DNA from: Chthoniobacterales bacterium
GTDB taxonomy: Bacteria; Verrucomicrobiota; Verrucomicrobiia; Chthoniobacterales; UBA10450
Length of the DNA: 39,881 bases
NCBI GenBank assembly: GCA_013815325.1
Contig: JACDGM010000039.1
Span: forward strand, 1 to 39,881
Direction of reading: 5' to 3'
The notes beneath the pieces are model-generated. The model worked only from the letters and a program-made list of their open reading frames with translations. It ran no database searches and had not been told where the DNA came from. Positions 16,714 through 25,226 of the stretch are shown here, one piece after another. Numbering within the stretch: position 1 is the stretch's first letter; every line of letters begins with the position of its first letter. The position numbers were made by a program, and so were the translations under genes.

Positions 16714-17556
16714 ATGAAGAGCTTCTCCCGCTTTGGCCTAACGAGGCTCGTAACGCTGGGCGTTCTATCCGTCGCGTCGCTCACTCAGGGCGGCCTTATC
16801 GTTAATCTCAGCGCGCTCGACCTCGATCTCGGCCCGGGTGCGCACACCACCCGCGAACTCGAACTCGCCAACACGGGAGCCAAGCCTGCCGAAGTGAGCG
16901 TTTTCGCGGCCGATTGGACCCAGGATGAAAACGGCGCTGTGGACGCGGTCGATCCAAGCACAAGCAAGGCGCCGGATTCCGCCACTGGCTGGGTCGCCGT
17001 GAACCCGCAGCGGTTTGTCTTAAAGGCGGGCGAAAAGAAGGTCGTAACGGTTTCTCTCGCCACGCCGAAGAATGCTGCCGCCATGCCGCTCAAGGAATAC
17101 CACTCGATGGTCTTTTCCGAGACATCAGACACTCAGTCCGCGCCCTCGTCCGCGCCGGGACGCGAACTGCGCGTCCGGATGATTTCGCGCATCGGCACAA
17201 AGATTTTTGAGCGTAATCCGCGAGGCCCTGTGAAGCTCGATTGCGCGGTGACGAAAATCGAGGAAGCGACGCGCAACGGAAAACACGGGCTGGAGATTCG
17301 CACCGCCAATCGCGGCAACGTTCACCTTCAGAGCGATGCCTCCAAAGTCGCTTTTCGCAACTCTGACGGTGCCACGGTCGAGACTCTAACAGTCCCGCCG
17401 TTTTCCATTCTCCCGGGGCGCGAGCGGGTCGTTTTTGTCGAATTGCCCGAACCGGGGAAATCGAAACTCGAGCCAGGGAAACAATACAACGCGCTCGCCG
17501 TAATCGACTACGGCGGAAGCGACCTTGTGGCGGGCGAACTCGAACTGACTTACTGA
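16714..17556 (+). CDS. PapD-like periplasmic chaperone
   Basis: The 280-residue product has a signal peptide in the first ~26 residues and two Ig-like domains. Domain 1 (about 27-135) shows LDLGPGAHTTRELELANTG, then WVAVNPQRFVLKAGEKKVVT VSLATP split as WVAVNPQRFVLKAG and EKKVVTVSLATP; the 'P..f.L.pGe.k.V.v' pattern is that of PapD/DUF916-type chaperones. Domain 2 (about 150-280) begins RELRVRMISRIGTKIF and ends in a beta-rich tail. Such chaperones hold unassembled subunits in the periplasm and hand them to an usher. It lies 28 bases after subunit 2 and 13 bases before the barrel gene. A GCCTAACGA motif is inside its signal-peptide region (16736). Confidence 0.75.
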   Translation: MKSFSRFGLTRLVTLGVLSVASLTQGGLIVNLSALDLDLGPGAHTTRELELANTGAKPAEVSVFAADWTQDENGAVDAVDPSTSKAPDSATGWVAVNPQRFVLKAGEKKVVTVSLATPKNAAAMPLKEYHSMVFSETSDTQSAPSSAPGRELRVRMISRIGTKIFERNPRGPVKLDCAVTKIEEATRNGKHGLEIRTANRGNVHLQSDASKVAFRNSDGATVETLTVPPFSILPGRERVVFVELPEPGKSKLEPGKQYNALAVIDYGGSDLVAGELELTY

Positions 17557-17569
17557 GCGGAGGCGGTCC

Positions 17570-20500
17570 ATGTGGCTACCGTTTCCTTTGCGCGCGACGC
17601 GCAGCGCGCTGATTTTGAGTTTGCTCTGCCTAACGAGTCTAAGTGAAATTTCTGCCGGGGTGAAATTCGACGGGATCGAATGGTCGCTCAGCGCACCGCC
17701 GGCGGAGGCGGGCCCGAGAAGTTTTCCCGCCCTGGCGATTCATCTCGAGAATCGCGGGTCCGCGCCGCAAACGCTGCGCGTTCACTTCGACACTGGCCCA
17801 TTGCGTAGCTTGAGCGGGAAAGATCTGGAGGTCGCGCTGCTAGCGAAGACTTCGAAAACGGTTCTCTACACCCTCTATGTCCCGCCGGAGGCGACGGGTG
17901 GAACCGACGTCCCGATAAGTGCGCGGGCGGACGACGGCACGGTGCGCACGACGCGCCTTCGCATCAAAACCGTCGCGACTAGCAAAGCCACGGCTGACTC
18001 GGTCGACACGCGGTTTCTTCGCCCCGGTGAGAAAGCATCTTACAAGATCAAGATCGCCAACACTGGAAACGTTGCGCTGCACTGCGCAATTCATTCGACG
18101 ACCTCGCCCGCGAACGCGCAGACAACCTGCACACCTGAGAGCATTGTCGTCGCGGTCGGAGCGAGCGCAGCCGCATCGGTGGAAGTCGCGCTCGGTGGCG
18201 ATACGACGGCTTTCACTTCGTTTGTGACTTCCGCTGAAATCCAGACCGCGGAATTAAGCGGAGACGAAGCCCGCCAATCCCTCTACTTCCATACCGAAGC
18301 CTTCCCGCGACCCGGGCCGCCAGATAGGACTCATCTTTTTGAAACGCTTAAAGGCAGCGTGCTCGTGGGGGCCGGGGCCGGGAGTGGCAACGATGGGCCA
18401 AGCCGAGGCGCCGATGGAGTGGTGCGCGAAGCGCTAACTCTCGAGGGTTTGATCTCCGAGAACACGCGGCTCCAATTGATTCAGGGATTCACCCATCCTT
18501 CGGAAGGAAACGGGAACCAATCAAGCGCGCTCAGCTCATTGCCCAGCGGGAGCAGCCGCAATTTTTTTCACCTCGGTCTTTATAACCCTTACTTCGACCT
18601 GGAGGGCGGCGAGATCACGACCGCGCCACCTCGCTTGCTTTCGTCGCGCGAAATGGGCGATGGAGCAAGAGTCGCGGTGAGGCCGAGCGGGAAGGAGAAT
18701 CTCCAGCTCGAGGCCTTCGCTGAACGAAATACACTCACGCTTAACCAGAAGGATGTGTTCGGTGCGACAGTCAGCGGCACGGTGCCGAAAAGCCCGCTCG
18801 AGTTTTGGCGCCTCGGGACTTTGAGCAAACGCGGAGATATCGGGCCGCAAGGGCGCGATTGGGACACGGTAGGCCTGGATACCGGCTGGAAGGTTCCGCT
18901 CGCGCTTCCGTTGCGAGCCGAGTTATCCGCGGCGGCGGGAGAGAACGGCGAAGGCCGGAGCGGGGTCGCCTGGCTGGCCGGGTTGCATTACAACCGTGAT
19001 CTCCCGGGGGAAGCCGACACCTCGCCGCTCAAGGCGGGGGTTGAGTTCGCCTCCGGCGACAAAGATTTTCCGGGTCAGCAAAACGGGCGTGAAGACCGGC
19101 GCGCCTATGCCAGTTTTCGCTTCAGCGCGAACCCCACCTACGTCGAGGGCTACGCCAACTACAACGACTCGAAATATAAAGTCGTGCCTAACGTAGAAAA
19201 GACCCTTGCAGAAGAGCAAAGTCTCCTCCCGGATTTCCTGCTTACGAGCCAGTCGCGTCTGGTCACTGCTGGATTGCGCTGGAAAACATTGGCCGCCAAA
19301 CCCGGTGGATGGCATCTCCCTTCCGGCAACGCCGAGTATGAGGAGACGAGTTACTTTAATAAGAGCGATTTCCTTGACAAGACGGAAGAGCACGCCGTTT
19401 CGCTCAACCTCCAGCCCTTCGATCAACCAAACCCAATCCCCGGAGGAACTGACTGGCAATTAAATCTCGTCGGCCGCGGCGGGACCGAAACTCACGAGAT
19501 AGACGGCGCTCCCCAAAGGGATTCGCGCTTCATCACCGTCGGCGCCGATCTCAATTACAACCGGCCGGCGCCCGAGTTTCTCGACCGGATCGGCGGAGCA
19601 GGCCGCCTTGGCGCCGAGTTCTCGGGTCGCTATACTCGAAATCTCGATAACGACTCCGAAGCGCTCAATCGCAGCGGCCTTTCCGTGACTACGTCGGCAA
19701 GCTGGCTGACGGAGACATTGTCAGCAAGAGCCGGCGCCACGATTTATAGCTATGCCGGTGACGGTGTCTCCGACCGCCTTTGGGCCAGCGTCACTCATAA
19801 AGTAGGGAAAGGATGGTGGGCGGGAATCGAAGGCGCTTTCACCTATCGTGGGAGCGGTGGCAGCAGCAGTGGGGGCGCGGGCAGTGAGAGCGCAGTCTTA
19901 CTCACTTTCCGGCATGACTTTGAGTTACCCGTTTCGTGGCTGCCGCGGCAAGGGCAAGCAGAAGGGCTGGTCTTCAATGACTTGAACAACAACGGCCACC
20001 GCGATTCTGGCGAACCGGGGATCGAGGGAGTGAAGGTCGCCGTCGGCCGCGAGCAGGCCCTCAGTGGGAGCGATGGTGCATTTAGCTTTTCTCCCATGAA
20101 AGAGGGCGCTTACCCGGTCACAGTGACGCCGTCCCAAGACGTTCACTTTAACCAAAGCAGTGAACATCCCACCGAGAAGACGGTCTTGAACAAGGGCGCG
20201 GTCACCGAGCTGGCCATCGGGATGACCCAACCGACGACGTGCGAAGGCCAGGTGCGATTCGTTCGCGAACTCTCCGAGGCGGACACGTCGCCCGAAAACA
20301 AGTCTGAAGATCTTTCTGGAATTGAAGTTATCTGCAGCGATGGAGCTGGCCATGCCCAGCGCACAGCCACTCGTGCCGACGGTTTTTTCACGGTCTATCT
20401 CGATCCCGGCACCTACGAGATCACGGTTAACCCCGCGACCTTGAAGGCGCAGCAAAGCGTCACGCCGGAGAAGCTGACCATAAAAGTAGAACGAACCCGG

Positions 20501-20575
20501 ATCGAGAACCTCACCTTCACCGTGACCGAGCGTCCGAAACGCATCCGCAAAACCTTTAGCGCAAAAAAATTATGA
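17570..20575 (+). CDS. Large outer-membrane barrel protein, candidate non-canonical usher
   Basis: A 1001-residue product; the ATG at 17570 follows a GGAGG site. Order of parts: signal peptide (1-30); two Ig/CARDB-like domains (about 31-240) with HLENRGSAPQTLRVHF and KIKIANTGNVALHC; a long region (about 255-790) of short alternating strands with many Gly, Tyr and Asn turns that looks like an outer-membrane beta-barrel; an SdrD_B-like domain starting at about 799 (VFNDLNNNGHRDSGEPGIEG, then SGSDGAFSFSPM); a second carboxypeptidase-regulatory-like domain (about 885-985) ending in TFTVTERPKR. Ushers also combine a barrel with C-terminal beta-sandwich domains, and the gene sits exactly where an usher should sit, after the chaperone. 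The usual FimD motifs are not recognisable, so the usher role is inference from position and architecture. Confidence 0.65.
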   Translation: MWLPFPLRATRSALILSLLCLTSLSEISAGVKFDGIEWSLSAPPAEAGPRSFPALAIHLENRGSAPQTLRVHFDTGPLRSLSGKDLEVALLAKTSKTVLYTLYVPPEATGGTDVPISARADDGTVRTTRLRIKTVATSKATADSVDTRFLRPGEKASYKIKIANTGNVALHCAIHSTTSPANAQTTCTPESIVVAVGASAAASVEVALGGDTTAFTSFVTSAEIQTAELSGDEARQSLYFHTEAFPRPGPPDRTHLFETLKGSVLVGAGAGSGNDGPSRGADGVVREALTLEGLISENTRLQLIQGFTHPSEGNGNQSSALSSLPSGSSRNFFHLGLYNPYFDLEGGEITTAPPRLLSSREMGDGARVAVRPSGKENLQLEAFAERNTLTLNQKDVFGATVSGTVPKSPLEFWRLGTLSKRGDIGPQGRDWDTVGLDTGWKVPLALPLRAELSAAAGENGEGRSGVAWLAGLHYNRDLPGEADTSPLKAGVEFASGDKDFPGQQNGREDRRAYASFRFSANPTYVEGYANYNDSKYKVVPNVEKTLAEEQSLLPDFLLTSQSRLVTAGLRWKTLAAKPGGWHLPSGNAEYEETSYFNKSDFLDKTEEHAVSLNLQPFDQPNPIPGGTDWQLNLVGRGGTETHEIDGAPQRDSRFITVGADLNYNRPAPEFLDRIGGAGRLGAEFSGRYTRNLDNDSEALNRSGLSVTTSASWLTETLSARAGATIYSYAGDGVSDRLWASVTHKVGKGWWAGIEGAFTYRGSGGSSSGGAGSESAVLLTFRHDFELPVSWLPRQGQAEGLVFNDLNNNGHRDSGEPGIEGVKVAVGREQALSGSDGAFSFSPMKEGAYPVTVTPSQDVHFNQSSEHPTEKTVLNKGAVTELAIGMTQPTTCEGQVRFVRELSEADTSPENKSEDLSGIEVICSDGAGHAQRTATRADGFFTVYLDPGTYEITVNPATLKAQQSVTPEKLTIKVERTRIENLTFTVTERPKRIRKTFSAKKL

Positions 20576-21057
20576 AATACCTAACGAGACTAGCTTTGTC
20601 TGGTGCGTGTTTCAGCCTGCTCACAGTTCCCTGCGTATTCGCGACGCTTACCCTGACGACCAGCACCGGCAGTATAGCCATCCCCTTTCTCGCGACGGAT
20701 TACAATGCGTCCACCGGCGCCGCGCAAGTCATCAAGATTTCGGCGCAGACACTGACGATTCTTTCCACCTCGAACACATGGACGCTCAACGTGCGAGCAC
20801 TGAGCTCCACTTTTAGCTTCGCCCCCAGCCTCGGCGACTCCAATCCGAACAAGCCAGCGGCCGATCTCGTGGTCCGAGCGCCAGTGACCTCCAGCACCTG
20901 GCTCGTCCTTTCTACCACCAACCAGGTGCTATCGACCGGACCAAAATCAGCCAGCAATCAAACCCGCGTGCTCGACTACCGACTCAACTCAAACCTCAGC
21001 ACCAACCCGCCCGGGTCGTACACGCTTTCAGTCGTCTACACGCTGACTAGTCCGTAA
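20572..21057 (+). CDS. Secreted fibre subunit 3 (possible tip or terminal subunit)
   Basis: A 161-residue product whose ATG overlaps the TGA of the barrel gene (ATGA at 20572), implying translational coupling. After a signal peptide (RLALSGACFSLLTVPCVFA) the mature protein starts directly at TLTLTTSTGSIAIPFLATDY, which aligns with LSLTIDTVTVSIPFLTTDY of subunit 1. The alternating N-terminal strand of about 14 residues that precedes this in subunits 1 and 2 is missing. The C-terminus NPPGSYTLSVVYTLTSP is the same as in the other two. A subunit with an acceptor groove but no donor strand would have to sit at one end of a donor-strand-exchanged fibre. Confidence 0.7.
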   Translation: MKYLTRLALSGACFSLLTVPCVFATLTLTTSTGSIAIPFLATDYNASTGAAQVIKISAQTLTILSTSNTWTLNVRALSSTFSFAPSLGDSNPNKPAADLVVRAPVTSSTWLVLSTTNQVLSTGPKSASNQTRVLDYRLNSNLSTNPPGSYTLSVVYTLTSP

Positions 21058-21113
21058 TTTTATCTGGCCTCCTTCGGATTTTCCTGACATTGTCAGCCTC
21101 GGAGAACTGCGTT

Positions 21114-21575
21114 ATGGAAATGCCGAAAGCGAGTGCGGGCCACCGGAAATTTGAGAGGCTGACCGGTCAATGGGAGGGAGAGGAAACAATGTATCCTTCA
21201 CCGTGGGACCCGCAGGGAGGAACCGCGGTTGGCCGAATAAGAAGCCGTCTCGCGCTGAATGGCTTTGCGCTTATCAATGATTACGAACAAGAGCGTAACG
21301 GGGCCGTTACCTTCACAGGTCACGGCGTCTTCACCTTCAATCCGAACGACGAAGTTTACACTCTTACCTGGTTCGATTGCATGGGTTCACCGCCTGAGGT
21401 TTTCAAAGGTGACTTCGAGGGTGATCTTCTCAGGCTCGCTCATGGCGGCCCGGGGATGCACGCGCGGCTGACTTACGACCTGAGCGCGGCCGGATATCTC
21501 GCGACCAGCATAGAGATGTCGGAGGATGGGGCCGCCTGGAAGAGGTTTTTTGACGCGCGCCTCCGACGCCTCTGA
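21114..21575 (+). CDS. DUF1579 family protein
   Basis: The ATG at 21114 has a GGAG site 11 bases upstream and gives 153 residues; a TTG at 21090 is less likely. Motifs HRKFERLTGQWEGEETM, NGFALINDYEQERNG, HGVFTFNP.DEVYTLTWFD and MSEDGAAWKRFFDARLRR follow the DUF1579 pattern, a lipocalin-like beta-barrel family of unknown function with a conserved LxGxWxG start. It is cytosolic (no signal peptide). It comes right after the fibre locus but on weak grounds is not part of it. Confidence 0.8.
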   Translation: MEMPKASAGHRKFERLTGQWEGEETMYPSPWDPQGGTAVGRIRSRLALNGFALINDYEQERNGAVTFTGHGVFTFNPNDEVYTLTWFDCMGSPPEVFKGDFEGDLLRLAHGGPGMHARLTYDLSAAGYLATSIEMSEDGAAWKRFFDARLRRL

Positions 21576-21634
21576 ACCGGCCCAGCAGGCAATCACTCCT
21601 TTTGTCGTTAGGCGCAGCAGTTCTGACCTCGAAT

Positions 21635-21723
21635 CGGTTGTAGCGCTCGCTGTCCTCAATGCATTGGAGGTAGAGGTGCAGCCTGAGGAGACGATGCGCT
21701 GAGGACAGCGCACCCTACAACCG
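21635..21723. repeat. Imperfect 29-bp inverted repeat (REP/palindromic element)
   Basis: The left arm 21635-21663 begins CGGTTGTAG and contains CGCTGTCCTCA; the right arm 21695-21723 is its imperfect inverse, ending CTACAACCG, with about 25 of 29 positions pairing and a 31-base spacer. The transcript would fold into a long hairpin. It lies between the DUF1579 gene and the tRNA gene, just outside the island. It may be a dispersed palindromic element; only this copy is in the window. Confidence 0.6.
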
Positions 21724-21811
21724 CCTGATGCCTGTTTCATTCAGGCGTAAGGCAGAAGCGGATGAGGTATTTTACATTCAGGAAGATAGAGCGCCTCTCG
21801 AGCATTTGCGC

Positions 21812-21883
21812 TGTCCCCGGCGGGAATCGAACCCACATCTAAGGTTTAGGAAACCCTCGTTCTATCCGTTGAACTACGGGGAC
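21812..21883 (-). tRNA. tRNA-Arg (anticodon CCT)
   Basis: Read on the minus strand the gene folds as a complete cloverleaf: acceptor GTCCCCG/CGGGGAC, D arm GTTC...GAAC, anticodon arm AGGGT-TTCCTAA-ACCTT with anticodon CCT, a 4-base variable loop, and T arm GTGGG-TTCGATT-CCCGC, discriminator A. CCA is not encoded. It decodes AGG. It is also the attachment site for the neighbouring island: a 39-bp copy of tRNA positions 2-40 occurs at 25227-25265. Confidence 0.95.
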
Positions 21884-22002
21884 AAATAGTATCAATCAAA
21901 GCGTAAACGGAATCGCTCAAAAGCAGAGACTTTCTTATTGCCGGCGTGGCAACTGTTGATGCGTGATGCTGCCATTGAGAGTCAGACGAGGCACGAGGCT
22001 GC

Positions 22003-22249
22003 ATGAATTGTAATCGTTCCGGAGGTCGTCGGCGGCAAGCGCAGATTCAAGATTTCCGGTTATCACGTCGGCGGCAAACGTGTTCGAAACTTCTTCAGCT
22101 CACGCGCGGCGGCAGACACGTTTGTGAAGGTTGAATCGATCCGCCGTCAGAATCTGGGCGCGCGCGGGGTTCGTATTGGCGGTGCGCGTGTCGAAGATGC
22201 GCTCAGAGCAGCGGAGCTGTTGAACGAATCTCACTATTCCGCCAGGTAG
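22003..22249 (+). pseudogene. Tyrosine-recombinase (integrase) N-terminal remnant
   Basis: Open frame 22007-22249 reads VVGGKRRFKISGYHVGGKRV, then FFSSRAAADTFVKVES, then LGARGVRIGGARVEDALRAAELL before a stop. 'K.++sgy..gGKR.R.FF.sr..A..f.' followed by a helix-rich 'A..A.eLL' is the pattern of the N-terminal arm-type DNA-binding domain of phage-type integrases. The ATG at 22003 is one base out of frame (an extra T near 22008), and the core-binding and catalytic domains (R..HxxR..Y) are missing, so it is a dead fragment. It starts 120 bases from the tRNA gene, where an island integrase is expected. The family call rests on pattern, not on catalytic residues. Confidence 0.5.
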
Positions 22250-22511
22250 CGGAGGCAGTGCGCAGGGCGACGCGTCCAAAGGCGACATCCACGGTCCAGT
22301 GCTGCTAGTCCCAATCCGCTTCTCGGACGTTATGATAGCGCCAACGCGCACCCGCAGGTTGAGCGAGGGCGCGATCCTCTCGATAGATGCTGATTTCAAA
22401 CCGGCTGTTATCCCCGAACTGGGGCACGCGTTTTTCTGCGGATCAGATAATTTGACTTCACAAAACGGGTTTGGGATGACATGTTGAATTTGCGTCCGAA
22501 ACGACGCGGCT

Positions 22512-24908
22512 ATGGATTTAAAAAGATTGACGATCAAGCGCGCGGTGTTTGGCGCGTGTTTAGTTTTGACCACTTCGCGCGCCTACGCTGCAGATCCGCT
22601 CGTCTGGGCGACGAAAAGCTCTTGTCCTCTCGTCCGCTATGAGGCTGTAGGCGGAGCTGCCGCGGGCAAGCTTTTCGAGTTCAGCGGTTTTTACACTAAT
22701 GGTGCATCGATTCTGACCACGGCGGAATGTAATGCCTATGACCCTGCGAGCGACTCGTGGGCGGTCATCACCAGCATTCCACAGCCCACCACTCATTCCG
22801 GGCAAGTCGCGGACACAGATCAATCGAACAATCAAACCTACTGGCTCGCGGGTGGCTTTGTTGGGGACGATCCGGGTCCGACAACTGACCAGGTCTGGAA
22901 GTATAGCGTCAATGGCAACTACTGGTCGGCGGGGCCCACGTTGCCGGCGCCAAGGGCGGGCGGCGTTTTAGCCAAGATAGGCCGCGTGCTGCACTTCTTC
23001 GGAGGTACCGTTCGTTCATCCGGCATCTGGACCGATTACGGCACACATTGGACCTTCGATCTGGATAGCGGGACCACCTGGCAAACGACTACCTCCAGCG
23101 GGCAGCTTCTGGCGCCGATGCCTAATCCACGTAACCACATGGGCGGAATCGCGCTTAACGGAAAGCTCTACGCTATCGGCGGCCAACACAAAGGCAACGA
23201 AGGCACCGCCCCTCAGGACGAACTGGACATATACGACCCCGCCACTAATACATGGACTCAGGCCGCACCCATGCCCCGGCCGATTGGGCACATCACCTCC
23301 AATGTTTTTGTGCGCGATGAGCGGATCGTCGTTGTCGCTGGTGTAACTACTGGCAAAGTGATACTCCCCAACGTTATCGAATACGATCCGCTCACGAATT
23401 CGTGGAGCGAGCTTACTCCTCTTCCGGCGGGGCGGAAGTCGCCTGTGTCTGGTCTGATCGGAACCCAAATGGTGGTGACGTGTGGGCTCATCAACGGACA
23501 GCCTCAGAATCAAACGTGGGTGACGGAAGCGACGACAACGGGAGGAACGTGGCGAACCGGCCCCACTCTTCCTATCGCCGTGGGTGAAGTTTCCTCAGGG
23601 ATCGTCAACAGCGTGCTCTACGTTTTAGGGGGTGATACAAGTGCCACCATGGCTTACGACCTTGTAGCGGGAACCTGGCGTAGCGATTTAGCCCAGCGTC
23701 CCATCCTCGGAGATCATCACGCCGCTGAAGTCAGCAACGGCAAATTCTATCTCTTCGGCGGATTGGGTGCAGCCGGGCCGGCCGGGAGGGTGCAAATATA
23801 TGATCCGACGACAGACTCGTGGACACTTGGAACTTCAGCGCCTTACGCTGCAGGCTCCGTCGCAACCGCGCTCATCGGCGGAAGAGTTTACATGGCAGGG
23901 GGCATCGTCGGGACTACAACGGTGAATACAGCCGCTGTCTACGATCCTGCCGCGGACACCTGGAGCTCTATCGCGCCAATGCCAGCCGGACGGAATCACG
24001 CGGCGGCGGGCACCGACGGGCAGAAGTTCTACATCTTCGGGGGCAGAACCGGAGGTAATGTAGTCTCGATCGGCTACAGTGACGTTCAGATTTACGATCC
24101 GGCATCCAACACCTGGCAATGGAGTGGCCAAGCTGGATCAACCCTACCGCCTCTCCCTCAACCGCGCGGTGGCATGGGGAAGGCGCCATTTTACGGAAAT
24201 GAATTCTATGTCATGGGTGGGGAGACCACCAGTTCTGGAACGGGGCAGGTCACCGGGAACGTCTACAATCGCGTGGACGTCTACAATCCTGTTTCGCAAA
24301 GCTGGCGGCTCGAGACGCCGATGCCTACGGCGCGACACGGAATTTTTCCGGTAGTTGGAGGCGGGGAAATCTTAGTTGCCGGCGGCGGTGTCAAGGCTGC
24401 TCACTCGAACTCGAACGTTTTCGAGGTTTTTTCTACTGCATCCTCCACCCCAACTCCGACCCCTACACCCACTCCAAGTCCCTCACCAACTCCAACCCCG
24501 TCGCCCACGGCTACTCCTACCCCTAGCCCGACGCCTACTCCTACTCCTGGTCAGGCCGTAGTTAGCTTCACCCTGATCAACTCAGATACGGACCAGCCCG
24601 TGCCAGGTTATGAGCAGCTGAGTGATGGAGCAATCATTGACTCCGCTTCGCTTCCCACTGCTCATCTGAACATCTGCGCGAATACCAGCCCAGCTACTGT
24701 CGGTAGTGTCCGTTTCGCGTTCGACGGGAATGCCAATGCGCGGACCGAGAGTGGCGCGCCTTACGCCCTCTTCGGCGATACCGCGGGGGATTATGCCCCC
24801 GGTATACTATCCAACGGCACCCATACTCTAACTGGAACCCCTTACACTCGCGGCTCGGCAAGTGGCACTGCCGGCACCAGTCGTACGATTTCGTTTACTG
24901 TTCGCTGA
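22512..24908 (+). CDS. Large secreted kelch-repeat protein with Thr/Pro linker
   Basis: The 798-residue product has a signal peptide (KRAVFGACLVLTTSRAYA) and then about ten kelch blades up to residue ~640, each with a GG doublet and spaced Tyr/Trp (e.g. KLYAIGGQHKGN, KFYLFGGLG, RVYMAGGIVG, KFYIFGGRTGGN, EFYVMGGETT, DPATNTWTQAAPMP). Residues about 645-682 are a low-complexity Thr-Pro/Ser-Pro linker (24441-24552). The C-terminal ~115 residues (VVSFTLINSDTDQPVPGYEQ ... HTLTGTPYTRGSASG ... SFTVR) form a domain often seen at the end of secreted glycan-related proteins. It is the only intact gene of the tRNA-bounded island. Probably an extracellular binding protein; the ligand is unknown. Confidence 0.85.
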   Translation: MDLKRLTIKRAVFGACLVLTTSRAYAADPLVWATKSSCPLVRYEAVGGAAAGKLFEFSGFYTNGASILTTAECNAYDPASDSWAVITSIPQPTTHSGQVADTDQSNNQTYWLAGGFVGDDPGPTTDQVWKYSVNGNYWSAGPTLPAPRAGGVLAKIGRVLHFFGGTVRSSGIWTDYGTHWTFDLDSGTTWQTTTSSGQLLAPMPNPRNHMGGIALNGKLYAIGGQHKGNEGTAPQDELDIYDPATNTWTQAAPMPRPIGHITSNVFVRDERIVVVAGVTTGKVILPNVIEYDPLTNSWSELTPLPAGRKSPVSGLIGTQMVVTCGLINGQPQNQTWVTEATTTGGTWRTGPTLPIAVGEVSSGIVNSVLYVLGGDTSATMAYDLVAGTWRSDLAQRPILGDHHAAEVSNGKFYLFGGLGAAGPAGRVQIYDPTTDSWTLGTSAPYAAGSVATALIGGRVYMAGGIVGTTTVNTAAVYDPAADTWSSIAPMPAGRNHAAAGTDGQKFYIFGGRTGGNVVSIGYSDVQIYDPASNTWQWSGQAGSTLPPLPQPRGGMGKAPFYGNEFYVMGGETTSSGTGQVTGNVYNRVDVYNPVSQSWRLETPMPTARHGIFPVVGGGEILVAGGGVKAAHSNSNVFEVFSTASSTPTPTPTPTPSPSPTPTPSPTATPTPSPTPTPTPGQAVVSFTLINSDTDQPVPGYEQLSDGAIIDSASLPTAHLNICANTSPATVGSVRFAFDGNANARTESGAPYALFGDTAGDYAPGILSNGTHTLTGTPYTRGSASGTAGTSRTISFTVR

Positions 24909-25226
24909 ACTGCCATCGAGCAGCAGAGCGCTCATTCGTGTTCCACGAGCGGTTCCAATAGCACGAGAGACCTATCTCATAAAGCCTTGATCTCTACCTT
25001 CGGGTGCAAGCAACAGCACCCAAACCGGGGCCGTTCTCAGCTGCGCCTATTTGCCAGCTGGATTAGCAGCACTCCTGTCAGTTATAGCCAATTCCTGAGT
25101 TCGCGTCGTGCGGGCTTGATATGACGGTGCCACTTATCGCCAGCAATATGTCAGCGTGTGAGCCAAGATGCAATCAAAGGCAGCCAAGCCTTGGGCGCCC
25201 GCTATCATAGCTTCGCAGCGCGCCGA
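24909..25226. other. Non-coding stretch at the island's right end
   Basis: I see no coding pattern, RNA gene or clear repeat between the kelch gene and the tRNA fragment. Open frames here are short and have no recognisable motifs. Confidence 0.5.

Noticed and set aside
24441..24552. Repetitive DNA that could be taken for a tandem or CRISPR-like array
   Set aside because: It is in frame within the kelch gene and encodes a Thr-Pro/Ser-Pro linker; there are no conserved repeats with unique spacers.
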